Under the pieces are notes generated by a model. It was given only the letters and a program-made list of their open reading frames with translations. It made no database searches and was not told where the DNA came from. A stretch of 64,000 nt of DNA. It comes from Liolophura sinensis. Taxonomy: Eukaryota; Mollusca; Polyplacophora; Chitonida; Chitonidae. Every line of letters starts with the position of its first letter. Positions within the stretch are counted from its first letter, which is position 1. Shown piece by piece: positions 1 through 11,700 of the stretch. The translations under genes and the position numbers were made by a program. The stretch is from contig NC_088301.1 in NCBI RefSeq assembly GCF_032854445.1, positions 20,577,808 to 20,641,807 of the forward strand, in the 5' to 3' direction.

Positions 1-858
1 AATTCATTTCAAAAATGGATAATAATTTCTGATTTATGTATAGCCTAATGAAACAAGTACAAACAAGTGGTTTTAAATTCAGTTTTCAAATAGCTTGATG
101 AAAGCAGAGGAAGCTATTTTAGACTGACCATATTTGAGATTAAGCTTGATGAAAGCAGTAGAAATTAGAGATACCTTAAATTAGAAATAACGTGTATATA
201 TTGATTAAACAGAACAAAATCTCTTTAGCATACGGCATTTTAGATATTCGATACTGTATATCAGACACATAACTGCAAAATGTATTTTAAAAAGCCTTTA
301 CTTATTTAAGGAAATACTTTCCTTATTAACCCTATATAATCCTATCAATATGGTTTAATAATTACATTCATTTTATCCCACTTAAGAGGGTTAATAAAAA
401 AACATTTATGCTTAAATATTGGCCTAATTTGGATACAAGTTTCAGTTAAGTGTCCTATATACAACTTCTACTTCTGTTGTCTTATTCTTTAAAAACGATT
501 TTAACGGTTTAACGTTGTTTCCAACTTTTCTATAATGATTCCCTTCCACCGATCGCTTTTGTCATAATCGAACGATTTTTGGTAAATATTACATTTTTGT
601 TTTAATTATACGATTCTTTCATTCTTATAGTGGTATGCTGAGTTGGAATAGACGTGCAGAATCGAGGACGTATTGCATTATTGTGTCAAGAAGTCCCCAT
701 GCAGACGGCTCTTATACAGTTAATCCGTTGTTCAAATACCCAGGAATAAAGCCCGCGGAAGCAAATTTGATCTAAACAACCTGTTGCTTTTAGCTGGCCA
801 TTTACCTGCATAGAGTGAACTAGTTTTGATATATCTAGAAAAGTCACAGATGTAGAAA
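1..858. other. AT-rich intergenic DNA, no gene seen
   Basis: AT-rich non-coding sequence. No reading frame, splice-site pair or named repeat could be supported here. Confidence 0.5.
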
Positions 859-1045
859 ATTTTATTTATTTTTATTTGATTGGAATTTTACGTCACACTC
901 AAGAATACTTCACTTCATACACAACATTGTGGTGGGTAGCCACCGAGCACAGCTTGGAGGAAAGCACGACCATCCACAAGTTACTTGCAGGCCTTCCGCT
1001 CACAAGAGACGAGAGGTCACAGTGACCGTATTGCTCGAGATGCTC
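859..1045 (-). repeat. SINE family A copy (degenerate)
   Basis: It starts with a T-rich stretch that is the inverted A-rich tail, followed by the family's inverted 3' domain (CACACTCAAGAATACTTCAC) and body (CACGACCATCCACAAG). The tRNA-like head is poorly preserved. The small open frames over it are side effects of the repeat. Confidence 0.7.
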
Positions 1046-1671
1046 CAGATGCTCAATGTTCTGCGGTAACGCACCATGCACTAACTCGGCCAGATCTAGG
1101 AAAGACAAATCATCCATTGAAGGTTGCGTGTATACGTTGAGGGACCTAAGTGCTGAAGTTGATGATTTAACTCAGCTCATCTATTGCAGTCTTTTTTATT
1201 TCATAGTCATCCTTCTACAGAAAAACGATCTTCCAGTTCCAGCCCCGAAAAAGGGTACAGCACGGGACTCTTGCCTTCTTATGGGATACAAGAAAAAAAT
1301 GCAAAACCCAAAACACAGCTTCTTGTCGATAAAACCATGTCAAATCCTCATGCTATCACTGCCAAAGAAAAATCCTAAGTATTTCATTGAACTATATCAT
1401 ATAGCCAGACTATAGCATACAAACCAAGCCAAAACAACATGTAGAAACGCCAAGACAGTCGCGCGTTATACACAGCGGAATTCATACGGCATTCTTGGGT
1501 AACATTTCAAGCCTAATGAGTACAATGAACCGCCAACCACGTGCAGATCATTTCCAGGGAGGCGTGTCCAGGAACTGTTCAATGGAGATTGACAAGACGC
1601 CGTTAATAACGGGTCGATCTGCCTTCAACATCCTAGTATATATACTCGGCATAAATCTGCTTTGATAATAG

Positions 1672-1902
1672 TATTCGTTATGTAAGTTAAAATCTTTTGC
1701 TATTTCGCAGGAATGTCCGTTCAAGTTAATTTCTGCAGGGGAGCTTTATCTTGTGAATTTCCCGGTTAAGGTATATGTAATAAACAGAATCTCACATTTG
1801 TGGACGTCACATATGAAAGTTCGCCCATCCAAGGTTCGTTATCCCAAAGTCTCTAAAAACTCGACAACACAGCTTCGGGAAAGAGCCGACGTTACAATTT
1901 AA
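1672..1902 (+). other. Possible terminal exon, unrecognised
   Basis: A stop-free stretch of about 77 codons ends at TAA (1900-1902). Within it is an acceptor-like sequence (TTTTGCTATTTCGCAG) at 1695-1710. The downstream peptide begins ECPFKLISAGELYLV and has no family I recognise. A TATA-like stretch lies just upstream near 1638-1645. With no partner exon, chance openness remains a good explanation. Confidence 0.15.
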
Positions 1903-2129
1903 GGTACTCTTTTAACCTGTATAGGGTTGGAGTGAAGTGCTAAAGTATGTCAGTAACTACGGGATCAACAGACTCATAAATAAGACAGGGTAGAAATTTC
2001 AGTTGAATGTTTTCAGTTTCATTGCAAGAAAATACAATAAACTGAACCCGATTAAACAGCGCATGTGCTTCTCTCTACTATCGCATTTAGATCACTGCCA
2101 TCACTAGGCAAGCTTAACCTTGGGAGCCA

Positions 2130-2400
2130 AAGTGACGTACACATGCTTCCTTAGGCTTAGCCGCACCACTGGTGTTCTCGCACGGATCTATTTAATCAAC
2201 ATCAGATAAAACTCTTCACGTGTTGGTTATAGAATCATGTTGCGCATACTTTAGATAAAGGGACTACATTCCTGTAAATTATTATTAGAAACAAAAGTTG
2301 TGTTTTCTAACATCACTAATCCCTGCCTCATCACCGTGACGCATGTGACATCGGCATTGTTCAAGATTTCTGTACAAGTTTCGCTATAATGGTGGTTGTG
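2130..2400 (+). repeat. Dispersed repeat D1, copy 1
   Basis: Similar over about 250 bases to 63285-63560 in the same orientation. Shared words include ACTGGTGTTCTCG, TAGAATCATGTTG and TTCAAGATTTC. It has no coding content, no terminal repeats I could define and no recognised family. Confidence 0.6.
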
Positions 2401-3712
2401 AAGTAAAGCGAACGGAGGGAGCGGCGCATGCGCTCCAATGAGTGTGCTAAAGTAAGTGCACAGATGAAGAGGAAAGACAATTAGGGCTTACAGGGTGCCA
2501 TGTGTCACCATATTTGATGCAATCGTTCACCCATGTTAAAATACAAATACCTCTCTAAAGAAGTCCTTTTTCTATTGTTGAAGGCCGGCATTTGCCTATA
2601 AGAACTGTGACAATAGTACAGTTAGTAACTAGGTCAACCTCAATGACTTCCAAAAGGAAGTCGTCATCGTTCTAAATATAGAGCACCGTGTACTTCAGTA
2701 GGGATTTCCCCTCAGATCATCTCCATCGACCACCTACCAACAACACCGATATAAATATGGGGAAGTCTGCAACCTATGCATGAATGAGAAATTATTCCTA
2801 GATCAACCCAGGAGTATAGTGGGGTGAGTTACGCACCTCTCTCCCATGTAATAATAACGGCATTCGAACTGTCTGTCCCAACTCTTACGTCAGCTGTGAA
2901 TTGTACATGTTGAAGGAGGAATTCGGTGGTGACGTGATGGAGTTCCATTTCCGTATTTCTGTGTATCAAATACAGCAGATTTAAACAATGATTTATGATA
3001 TAGGACAATCGGGGTCACTCAGCTGATGTTGAACCATGATCTGTGCATCTAAATACCAATTTTGTCGTGTTCCGAAAATAACACTTTTGAGTAACCAACA
3101 TACTTAGTTTCGTGAGCTCACTATTTATAGCACCCAGCCATGACCTGGAATTCAACCAATCAAAATATCGGCATCAGTCACACCCATTCTGCATTGCGTC
3201 ATTCATTATGGAAACGCGCGCATGAGGATTGACCCTGATGGTGATCTTCGTGCGTACCAAGACCATTCACGGGGACAAACGAAAGTGAAAGAAATCTTGT
3301 GAGATAAAATCGTCAAAAATAAGAAATAAGAAAGTTCCAGTCCAAGTATTTTAGGTAATCGGAAGATATTCCAAAAAGTATAAACATATAAAGAGCAAAA
3401 ACCTGCAACCATGTACACGTGTGTTTGTGTACAGGTCGCAATGTAAGATGTGTATCACAATTTGGTACAAATTAAAAGTGTACGTAGACCTGCATAAGGT
3501 GATGTATCTTCGAGGTACACATTCGTGAAAATGTGCTAAAATTTAATTGCGTACCTACGGTACACATGTTGTGTATTTTTGTACACAGTTTCTTTTAGAG
3601 AGTATAAATATGCATGCATGGGGTATTGATGTGGCGTTCATCGTCGGTCTGCAGGCTCTCAGTGGCTGTATCATTATATGTACCGTACAAAGTTGGAGAT
3701 ACTGGTATACCG
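2401..3712. other. Intergenic DNA, nothing supported
   Basis: Mixed-composition non-coding sequence. The short frames present have neither good start contexts nor splice partners. Confidence 0.45.
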
Positions 3713-3866
3713 TATTTATTTATTTGATTGGTGTTTTCACACCGTACTCAAGAATATTTCATTTGTACGATTGAGGCCAGCATTATGTTGAGAGCAAACT
3801 TGACAGAGGCCGGGGAAACCCAAGACCATCCGCAGGTTTCTGACAGACCCTCTCACGTACGACTGG
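3713..3866 (-). repeat. SINE family A copy
   Basis: Inverted copy beginning with TATTTATTTATTTGATTGG, then CCGTACTCAAGAATATTTCA, GGCCAGCATTATG and GACCATCCGCAGGTT. The tRNA-like head is missing, so it is 5' truncated in its own sense. Confidence 0.85.
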
Positions 3867-3913
3867 TATACATCTATATATGTGGATAACTTTTCACTGT
3901 TTTCAATGTTACT

Positions 3914-4197
3914 ACATGTGTATGTTAAATGTGATGACAGCACATATTTTTGAGTATTTCTAGATCGGTGATGTGTAATAAATTGTAATTATTATGAACA
4001 TCACCTCCTTCCCCCTCCCCCTCCACCTATTGCTGCTTAAGCCATCGTGATAGAGGGCGTGAAATTTGCTACAATCGAAGTATTTACACGAACAGATAGA
4101 ATAAAGCCTTACATGATGTAAACTGACAGTAGACCATATTTAACCGGCTACGTGTGGTTATTTGCCAGTTATCATACTGTCCTCGCTGCTCTGGTTG
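3914..4197 (+). repeat. Dispersed repeat D2, copy 1
   Basis: Matches 43089-43350 in the same orientation. Shared words include GCTTAAGCCAT, ATAAAGCC and TCGCTGCTCTGG. The second copy ends exactly where the orphan promoter of the H/NC family begins. Confidence 0.65.
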
Positions 4198-4728
4198 TAC
4201 TCTCTGTTCTGTATATGTCTTTTATTATATTACATTAAAAAAAAACAGAAAAAATGGGAAGTCTCTGAAAAACTTCCATGTATTGTCTCAATGTGTATTG
4301 GTGCAGTAGACTTTTTAGGGTTCCATTTTTTTCCCCCACTAATTCCTAACATACACAGCATCCACGCTGTTTTCTTTTTTTATATATATATATATTTCCA
4401 GCATACAGAATAGTTTACGAGTGACTAAATTAGCTGGTTGTTTGAATATATACCCCGGAGATAAAAGAATGTGAGATCTTAAATTGTGAGGTTTTTCCAG
4501 AGAATGCATTCCAAAATAGGCAAAAGCATCTATTTGTGGCAGCATTTAAGCTATATTCTATGGATATGTAATAATATTGTAGCGCCAAGATGACCTGTCA
4601 ACTGTTGATTACTATATATAATCTCTTTCTGAAATAATTTAATGATCACTTGAGCTTTTATCAAAGAAAAACAAAAGGCGTGTCGGTGTAGTATTTTGAA
4701 AACCATTATGAAATGTTTTACGCCATTT

Positions 4729-4830
4729 TGACGTCACCAGCATTATGACGTATAAGACTGACGGAATCTGCCGAGGCATTTCATTGGGCTCGACAAGCGG
4801 TTTCGGAAGCGTCGGCCGTTTGTGACGTCA
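4729..4830 (+). promoter_or_regulatory. Pair of CRE-type sites upstream of the kinase gene
   Basis: Two exact TGACGTCA palindromes lie at 4729-4736 and 4823-4830, in a locally GC-richer stretch about 260-360 bases before the proposed transcription start near 5087. Half sites (GTGACG, ACGTCA) recur near 5075-5100. TGACGTCA is the CREB/ATF consensus; its use here is inferred. Confidence 0.4.
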
Positions 4831-5055
4831 TGCGGTCGAGTCCATTGTAGATCTAAGGAGGAACACTGAGTTGAATTCAGATTGAATTTTGTTCTCCTTT
4901 GATTACTCCATGGGGCATTTTTACCTATGCATTAAAAATGTCAAAAATAATAATAGATGCCATAAATAATAGCCAGTTCAAGCCTCTTAATATCAATAAA
5001 AGCAGCTGTGATGCTGACAATCCCCCTTAGTGATGACAATGAGATAACCTTGGCT

Positions 5056-5062
5056 TATAAAA
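5056..5062 (+). promoter_or_regulatory. TATA box of the kinase gene
   Basis: TATAAAA lies about 30 bases before a plausible start near 5087 and 124 bases before the proposed ATG. A 20-codon upstream frame starts at the ATGATG near 5119 and closes with a TAA that overlaps the main start region. It could damp translation. Confidence 0.5.
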
Positions 5063-5179
5063 ACGCGTCTGTTTACGTGACGTTTTCTAGACAACGTCAA
5101 TTCTTTCCACGGAACAGATGATGACGAATGATATATCGCAACGCGATCAAAAGATGGTTAAACAGACTATCCCAGGATA

Positions 5180-5218
5180 ATGGAACAAGACGTGCAGCTC
5201 CACAGGGGCCTCAGTCGA
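5180..5218 (+). CDS. First coding exon of the TQ-repeat kinase
   Basis: ATG at 5180 (A at -3, G at +4) opens 13 codons, MEQDVQLHRGLSR, that run in phase 0 into a perfect GTAAGT donor at 5219. The next good acceptor in phase is TATTTATTTCTGTTGCAG ending at 8708, and the large exon is open from 8709 in exactly that frame. The join therefore gives one uninterrupted protein, with a 3.49-kb intron holding two SINE copies. This is inferred from sequence signals. If exon 1 is wrong, the perfect GCCACCATG at 8865 in the large exon is the likely start. Confidence 0.55.
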
Positions 5219-5307
5219 GTAAGTAGGCCTACATAACCTTCACGGTTTATAATTTGTCTTAGATAGATATTTATAGTTATATGAATCATTGTTCTTATAA
5301 TGTAGAT

Positions 5308-5463
5308 AAGGGCTCATGCTGGCCAACTCTCCGGTCTTAAGTGGGAAGGTGTGGCAGCAACCTGCGGCTCTGCCGGTTTTCCTCCCATCATAATGCTGGC
5401 CGCCATTGTATAAGCGAAACATTCTTGAGCACGGCGTAAAACACCAATCTAATAAAAAAATAA
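5308..5463 (+). repeat. SINE family A copy in the kinase intron
   Basis: Forward copy running from GGCTCATGCTGGCC to AAAACACCAATCTAATAAA. The tRNA-like head is missing. Confidence 0.8.
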
Positions 5464-7289
5464 ATATAATTTAGATGTACTATGTAGCGTTTGCTTATTC
5501 GTTATTGTGCGAACATTGTGACGTTATGTAACAATAGAAGCCTGCATTGTCTTTTATATATTTCTCTATAGTGATTTTCATTGTCGTGCACGGTACAACA
5601 AACAGAAATAATTACGTCACAATAGAATAATATGGTTGTCTTTTGTGATGACTAAAGATTGTGACGTTGCTTCACAATAGAAAGGAAGTGCGGGGCATTA
5701 AACTTGAAGAGATCGGATTTGATTATGCATGTATACTACTTGCAGAAATATTTAGTCAAACATGTGCTCCTAATGTAATATGTCTTATTTAGACTGTACA
5801 TGATCTACTCATACGTACATGTATTCAGTAAATCTCAGGACAAATAAAAAGACTCAATGGCAAACTTAAGTTTGTTGTTTAAAGAAAAACAACGAAACTA
5901 AGACAGAGACCGAGCTAATGAATGAGAGACTCGCGATGATTCGCGATGATTTAATTTCATGCCAATGCATATATTGGTGTGGGTAAGTTTCAGCTTATCT
6001 GGGTGAATAAAATCTCATCATCGTTATGGAAGAGGGGTGGGGGGGGGGGGGGTGGTATGCACTTTAATTTAGTATTTACGCTAGGCCTAAAGCAAAACGC
6101 TTACACCATGCAGTGTGGGTCACAGCGTTCTACACTACAGTACATATCCAGTGCCATTCATAATTAGCACATTATATTTCAACAAATAAAAATTTCTAAA
6201 TGCTTACGTTATTCTCCCATTTATAAAGATCAGCACAGAAACAGCTAGCAATTGTGCTTGGGGTAAGTAATCCTTAAATCACTGGATGTTCTCACACAGT
6301 CTATTCACGGAAACTGGTCCCACAATGACATCACTGTGGAAAGTAAGGCGGTCAGATAACGTCCACCATCACACGGAGAAATTTTAAATCCGAGGAGAAA
6401 CCAAAGATCGCGGCTTTGAAATGCCACAGATAATATGTTATTGTATCGTCATTATCCGACGATTATCAGTCAGGCCTGTGAAAGACTTCAGTAGTGAAGA
6501 TTTAACGCATAAAACTTAATCTGGCTACCCTCCTTGAGAGTGTTTTTTAATTCACCGCTCCTCGCACTCTGTAAGTCACGTTCACCCATCAGGGTGACGT
6601 CAGTTGCCATAGAGATGTGTCCTAGATTAAGGTCGAGTCACAACGCGTCCATAGATATGTCCCAGTAGCTTTATTTAGTATCTGTTAACCGTGATTTTGG
6701 AATGTTGTTTACGGGAGTGGCAAATGTCTCCAATATTTTCCAGAATTATATTACCTGGAATGCCTATTTCGAAATCAATTCGCAGCTCATTTACATGTAG
6801 CCTATATATATGCCAGGCTTACATTGCACATCCCTGTCAAAACAGACGTGGGCAAATATTTTTAAAAAGAATACACAGAGCTCGTGAAGCATTATATAAT
6901 TATTAATTTTACATATATGAATATGTTAAGATATGAATCTTGGATTACATACCCATCAAAAAGTAGTCCCCAAAGTACTGGAATTTATTTACTGAATGTT
7001 TAGGGGATGTAAAATTTGTAGGGTTACATTGCACCCTTACAATACCCACGCTATAGGTTATAGGTTATAGGTTATACCATACATAGGCTTCTATTTGGAG
7101 CGTAGTTGTAATAACCTGGGCATATCTAAACAATGTTCCAATAATACTGTTTGGAACTTTATTGATGGAGTTATGCCTCCTTTATCCGCCTCTGTAGGGA
7201 AGACGTTTATAATTCATGCATATATAGATTCATATACATTCTCATTACAATATAAAAACGTTTCACTTGAGTTGTAGTAATTCATAGAT
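5464..7289. other. Kinase intron sequence, no gene
   Basis: Non-coding intron. It holds a 17-base poly-G run near 6036-6052, a small GCGATGATT duplication near 5933-5951, and a short ATAGGTTATAGGTTATAGG array near 7053-7075. Confidence 0.5.
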
Positions 7290-7432
7290 AATTTATTTAT
7301 TTATTTGACTGGTATTTACGCCGTACTCAAGAATATTTCACTTATACGACGGCGGCCAGCATTATGGTGGGAGGAAACCCGGGGGGGGGGGGGACCCACG
7401 ACCATCCGCAGGTTGCTGACAGACCTTCCCAC
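7290..7432 (-). repeat. SINE family A copy in the kinase intron
   Basis: Inverted copy, close to the family consensus through its 3' domain (CGCCGTACTCAAGAATATTT, GGCGGCCAGCATTATGG). A 14-base G run sits where other copies read GGGCAGAGCC-like sequence. The head is missing. Confidence 0.85.
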
Positions 7433-8708
7433 CATAGATAATTAAACCTCTGACTTGGGTTGATACAGGTTCAGAACGACAATATATGTGTAATTGTGAT
7501 TGATGATAAATATAAAGTTAAAGGCGGCAAAATCACGAAAAATCGTCAAGCATTTAATGCAATGTGTGGACCCTACATACCGGTAGCCCACTAGCTATAA
7601 ACAAAAGTTTAATTTTATCTTAGAAATCTTTGGTTTCCTTCTGTAGCATTCTCATTATTTATTCCGCTGGTTAAGATGACCTCCAAAAACTGCTGCAATG
7701 CAAAGTTTGCATAAAACATCAACGCGCATATTTTTAGAGATAATAAATTAAGGCACTTAAAACTGACCGCCATCGTCGGACTATGTTATAAAAATTCTAG
7801 AATAGGCTTATATCGATAGAGTCAACAAATTAACCAGTCATAAATTCAAGGCTTAAAACTTCTCCAAGTTTCGTCGATACTGGTTCTTTTCACGTCCTGC
7901 AAAGTTCACATCTCTAAATCGGTATTTCCGTCCTGCAGATTGAATCCATCCACCTGCTGAACACATACATGTTCTTAAGACCAATCATGGAATTTACTAA
8001 AAAAATTCCTGAAGAGAATGTCCCATGCAATAATAAATAAATGACCTGGCCCAGCCAATGCACAATTCTTTATACTGAGGAGGATAATCATTTTGATTCC
8101 ATTTCCATTTCCTATCTACTACTTTCAGCTCATATCACATGGAGCAAAATATCTTGGCGAACAAAACCACTTATCATGTTTCTGTCTGTATGCATTGGAA
8201 ATGGTATAAATGAAAAGTGCAGGTTATGATATACTTTCTGTATAAACATTCATCTATTTACCGATTTAGTAGTAAGTCAGGTCAAATGTCTTATTTTCGA
8301 CAAATTGGCCTATAAAATTCAATATGCAAGGAAAGCATGCCGATTATTTACCCGAAACGTTCATTTTCGTCGATGGCTGGTATGCGAATGTCGATGTCTA
8401 GATTTACATAAAACAGTTGTTTATTTTTTACCGCGCTTGTCAGTTGTGGGTTTTCATTTTCTTTGTGAATTGACGTAAATTATAATTAAATAACATTGAT
8501 GAGAAATTTGTGAGATATGCTTAAGGATTTTAGAAAAAAAGGCTTAGCTATAAAGACAATTATCTCTCCCTTACATTTTTTTTTAAACCACCCTACTTCT
8601 AGTTCAGTATAAAATTTCTGTTGTTTCTAATTGAAAATAAACGGGAAAGTGAAAGAGAAACTCATAACCTCTGCACTGGACTTGATCGTGTATTTATTTC
8701 TGTTGCAG
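7433..8708. other. 3' part of kinase intron
   Basis: AT-rich intron ending in a good polypyrimidine tract and CAG acceptor at 8708. A short fragment near 8371-8397 (GGCTGGTATGCGAATGTC) belongs to dispersed repeat D3. Confidence 0.5.
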
Positions 8709-11700
8709 GAGGTCCTAAGACATGGATGGCTGCCAAGGCTACGAAACGTAGCCAGGCGTTTTGCTGAGAGGTCATTCGACCTATGCCCATCAGCACTGTG
8801 CTGCTCAAGGAGTTCTTCGTCTTCCAGTGGCATCACTAGGACAACCCAACAGCCTAATGCCACCATGAATAAAGTTCTGAGTGAATCTTACCGGAACATA
8901 TGTCTGCCACAGTTTATGACGGCGGAAGAGACCCCGGTCCCAGCCAAGTCCTCGCCCGTAGCCCGTAGGTCTACAACGATGAAAGCTAAATGTTACTCTT
9001 CAGATGATGACCATCCAAGCACTTTGGTGCGCATGAGTTCATCGTCAACATCCACAGATGAACTCCATTGTCCACAATCCGACCAATCCGTTGATGACCG
9101 TTCAACCCAATTCGTGTGCATGGTGACATCAAAAACAGCCATGAAGGACTTGACAGTTAACTCCGTAGATTGCGCTACCCAGTACGAGACGGTTGATGTG
9201 GACTCGTATCACTGCCCAGTGAGTGTTGTAAAACACAGCACGACGTCTGGTACACAGTTTCCCCAAACAGCAGCGGTGTCCACCCAAGTCGAATTCCCAA
9301 AGACTTCCACTGGGACACAGCACGACTTGGAGACAAAAGATCTGGCGATCCAGGCTACTAAAGAGACAACATCAATGGGGATTCAGTGCGCACACGAAAT
9401 GGTCACTGTAACAACGCAGGCTGGATCATCAGTTCAATCTGCTGAGGTGCAGGTCACGGTGGACATGACAAACTCTGCGACTCAAGCTGTTGTGGTAACA
9501 AAAAATAATGGCACCCAGGCTGTACATGACACCATGACCCAGGGCACCCAGTATGAACTTGTCTCCGAAACCAGGTCCACCCAAACAGAGGAGCAATATC
9601 AGATGAAGAATACTAGCCCAGCTGACTTACGTGAAGAAATCGCGTGTCTTGTCAGGAGATTTATCCACAAAGATAGTAAAGTTTTTAACCTGGACAAGTT
9701 CAGTGACATAGAAGATAAAGTCCGACAGTTTTTGGACATAATGGAGGACACATACAAGGAAAGTCCTCCAGAACCTGAATCCAAGTTTCATCCTCCTTGT
9801 GATTCTGCTTCTCTGGAGAAGCCACCCTCCGATCAAGAGGCTCAGCAGCCATCAGTCAGTGTTAAATCTCCTGCACCAAAAGACCAGGAGCTACCACAAG
9901 TGGCTGTCGCAGTCTTCGCTCTGGGCATGTCTCAGAGTGATACCGGACTAATCCATCCTGACCTTCAACTAGAAGACGAGTGCAACGTGCAGCCACTTGT
10001 AAGCTGGCCAAGCTGTGGAAGCGTAAATGTACAATATGTTTTGGACGAATGGAAGAAGGAAGATATTAGCGAAGGTGTTGAGAAAACCAAATTCCGCCAT
10101 GAGCAAGATTCACCTCTATATATGGCTGAAACATCCATGGGAAGCAAGGAGCCTGGACAGGCCCAAAACACACAGGACCCTCGTGAAAGTCATCAACAGA
10201 AAGAGGAAACAACGGCGGAGAATCTTGAGCGCTCTGTTCACAGCAGCCACTCGGTCAGCAGGCAGTGGGTCCAGCAGGTACCGTTGGACTTGCATACAGA
10301 CAACATCCCCGACTTAAATGTTGCTAATGACATGGATGGTTTGCCTAGTAGTTATTTTAACACTCTGGCAGACATTGGATCGTTTTGGCGGGAATGTTCA
10401 TCCGGTCAAACAACACGACAGCACATTCCTGATCAGCGCAGCAATCAATGTGACCCGGTAATCCTTCCAGCCGATCCACTCAGATCACAAGCAAGCACTA
10501 TCTCCGGTAACCAGGGCGATTCAAAGGTTAGCCAAGCACAGTCGGTCACATTAGTTCACGGCGCGGGGTCATTTGACATCTGGGGTGAAATCGAAGATGC
10601 AATGGAGGGGTGTGGAGAACCTGAAGTCTCCAGCCAGCCAGTGGACGCAGCTAAGGAAGAGGGAGAAAGTCCTCACAGTCACACTGACATCCCTCTTCCT
10701 GGCACATACTATCTAACCCATACGCTCAGCATCCCGGGATTTTTCCTTCTTAATCACGATGTACCTGATCGAAGAAGTCACGCCCTGCATGTAAGGGGCG
10801 GGGTCAAAAGTGATAGTGATAAAGACCGCACCACCTACGATTTCGACTGGGATGAAGCCATTGACTTTAGTAAAACCTGCAAGTTAGCGCCAAAACCGAG
10901 CGAGAATTGTGAAAGTCAACACAGAAACGTGCAGCAGCATGCTAACAGCTTTGCAGTCCAACTAAATCAGCTTCTTCAGCAGGTACAAGATAGAGTGAGA
11001 GAATTCGCTTCACACAATCAGCAAGATTCAGGAGTCGAGGAAGGTACCAAGAGCTCTTCCTCGGAATCTTTCACCTTCGTGAACAGTGAACAAAGAAAGA
11101 AAAGCAACTCGTGGAATAGCAATATGGTCTCATCAGATGAGGCCGCACCGACTGTGATGCACGTGGAAGATTTTTTGGATGCACAACACATGCCAGAAAG
11201 TGATGAAATTGAAGATGGGTGGGTGGATGTGCAGAAAGTAAAGATCCCTCCAGCCATCAGGCAGGCAAGTCAGGAGCGATGTGGGAACGGTACAACAATC
11301 GCCCAAGTTGAAGGGTCAACAGTGGACGGTGGAGCAGTTGGTGGTTTTACTGTGGAATGTTTCCCGCCAGGATTCTATCAAGATGCCCAAGGCTACCAGG
11401 TTCCCGACGTGGACGTTCCTGTCATATTGAATGATGACATTGAAGTGCAGCTCCGAGATGACGGCTCAAAGTGGGTGCTTGGGGCCGGGTCATTTGGGAC
11501 TGTAGAGGCGGCGTTTTATAAATCCCCTGAAGGACCAGTCGTAGAGGTAGCTGTAAAGAAATACTTTCTGGGAAACTCGGACGCAATCATCAGAGAAGGG
11601 AAGATAATGCAGTATCTGCAGAAAACTGGTGTGTTTCCTAAATTTTATGGGTTTATGAACATTGGCAAAGGCAGCAAGTCCATTTGCCTCGTGTCAGAAC

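Noticed and set aside
8631-8708. Upstream extension of the kinase frame from TTG 8631
   Set aside because: This stretch contains the polypyrimidine tract and CAG acceptor, so it is intron.
9965-10317. Antisense and alternative-frame ORFs over the kinase exon
   Set aside because: Short shadows of a real coding exon with no independent support.
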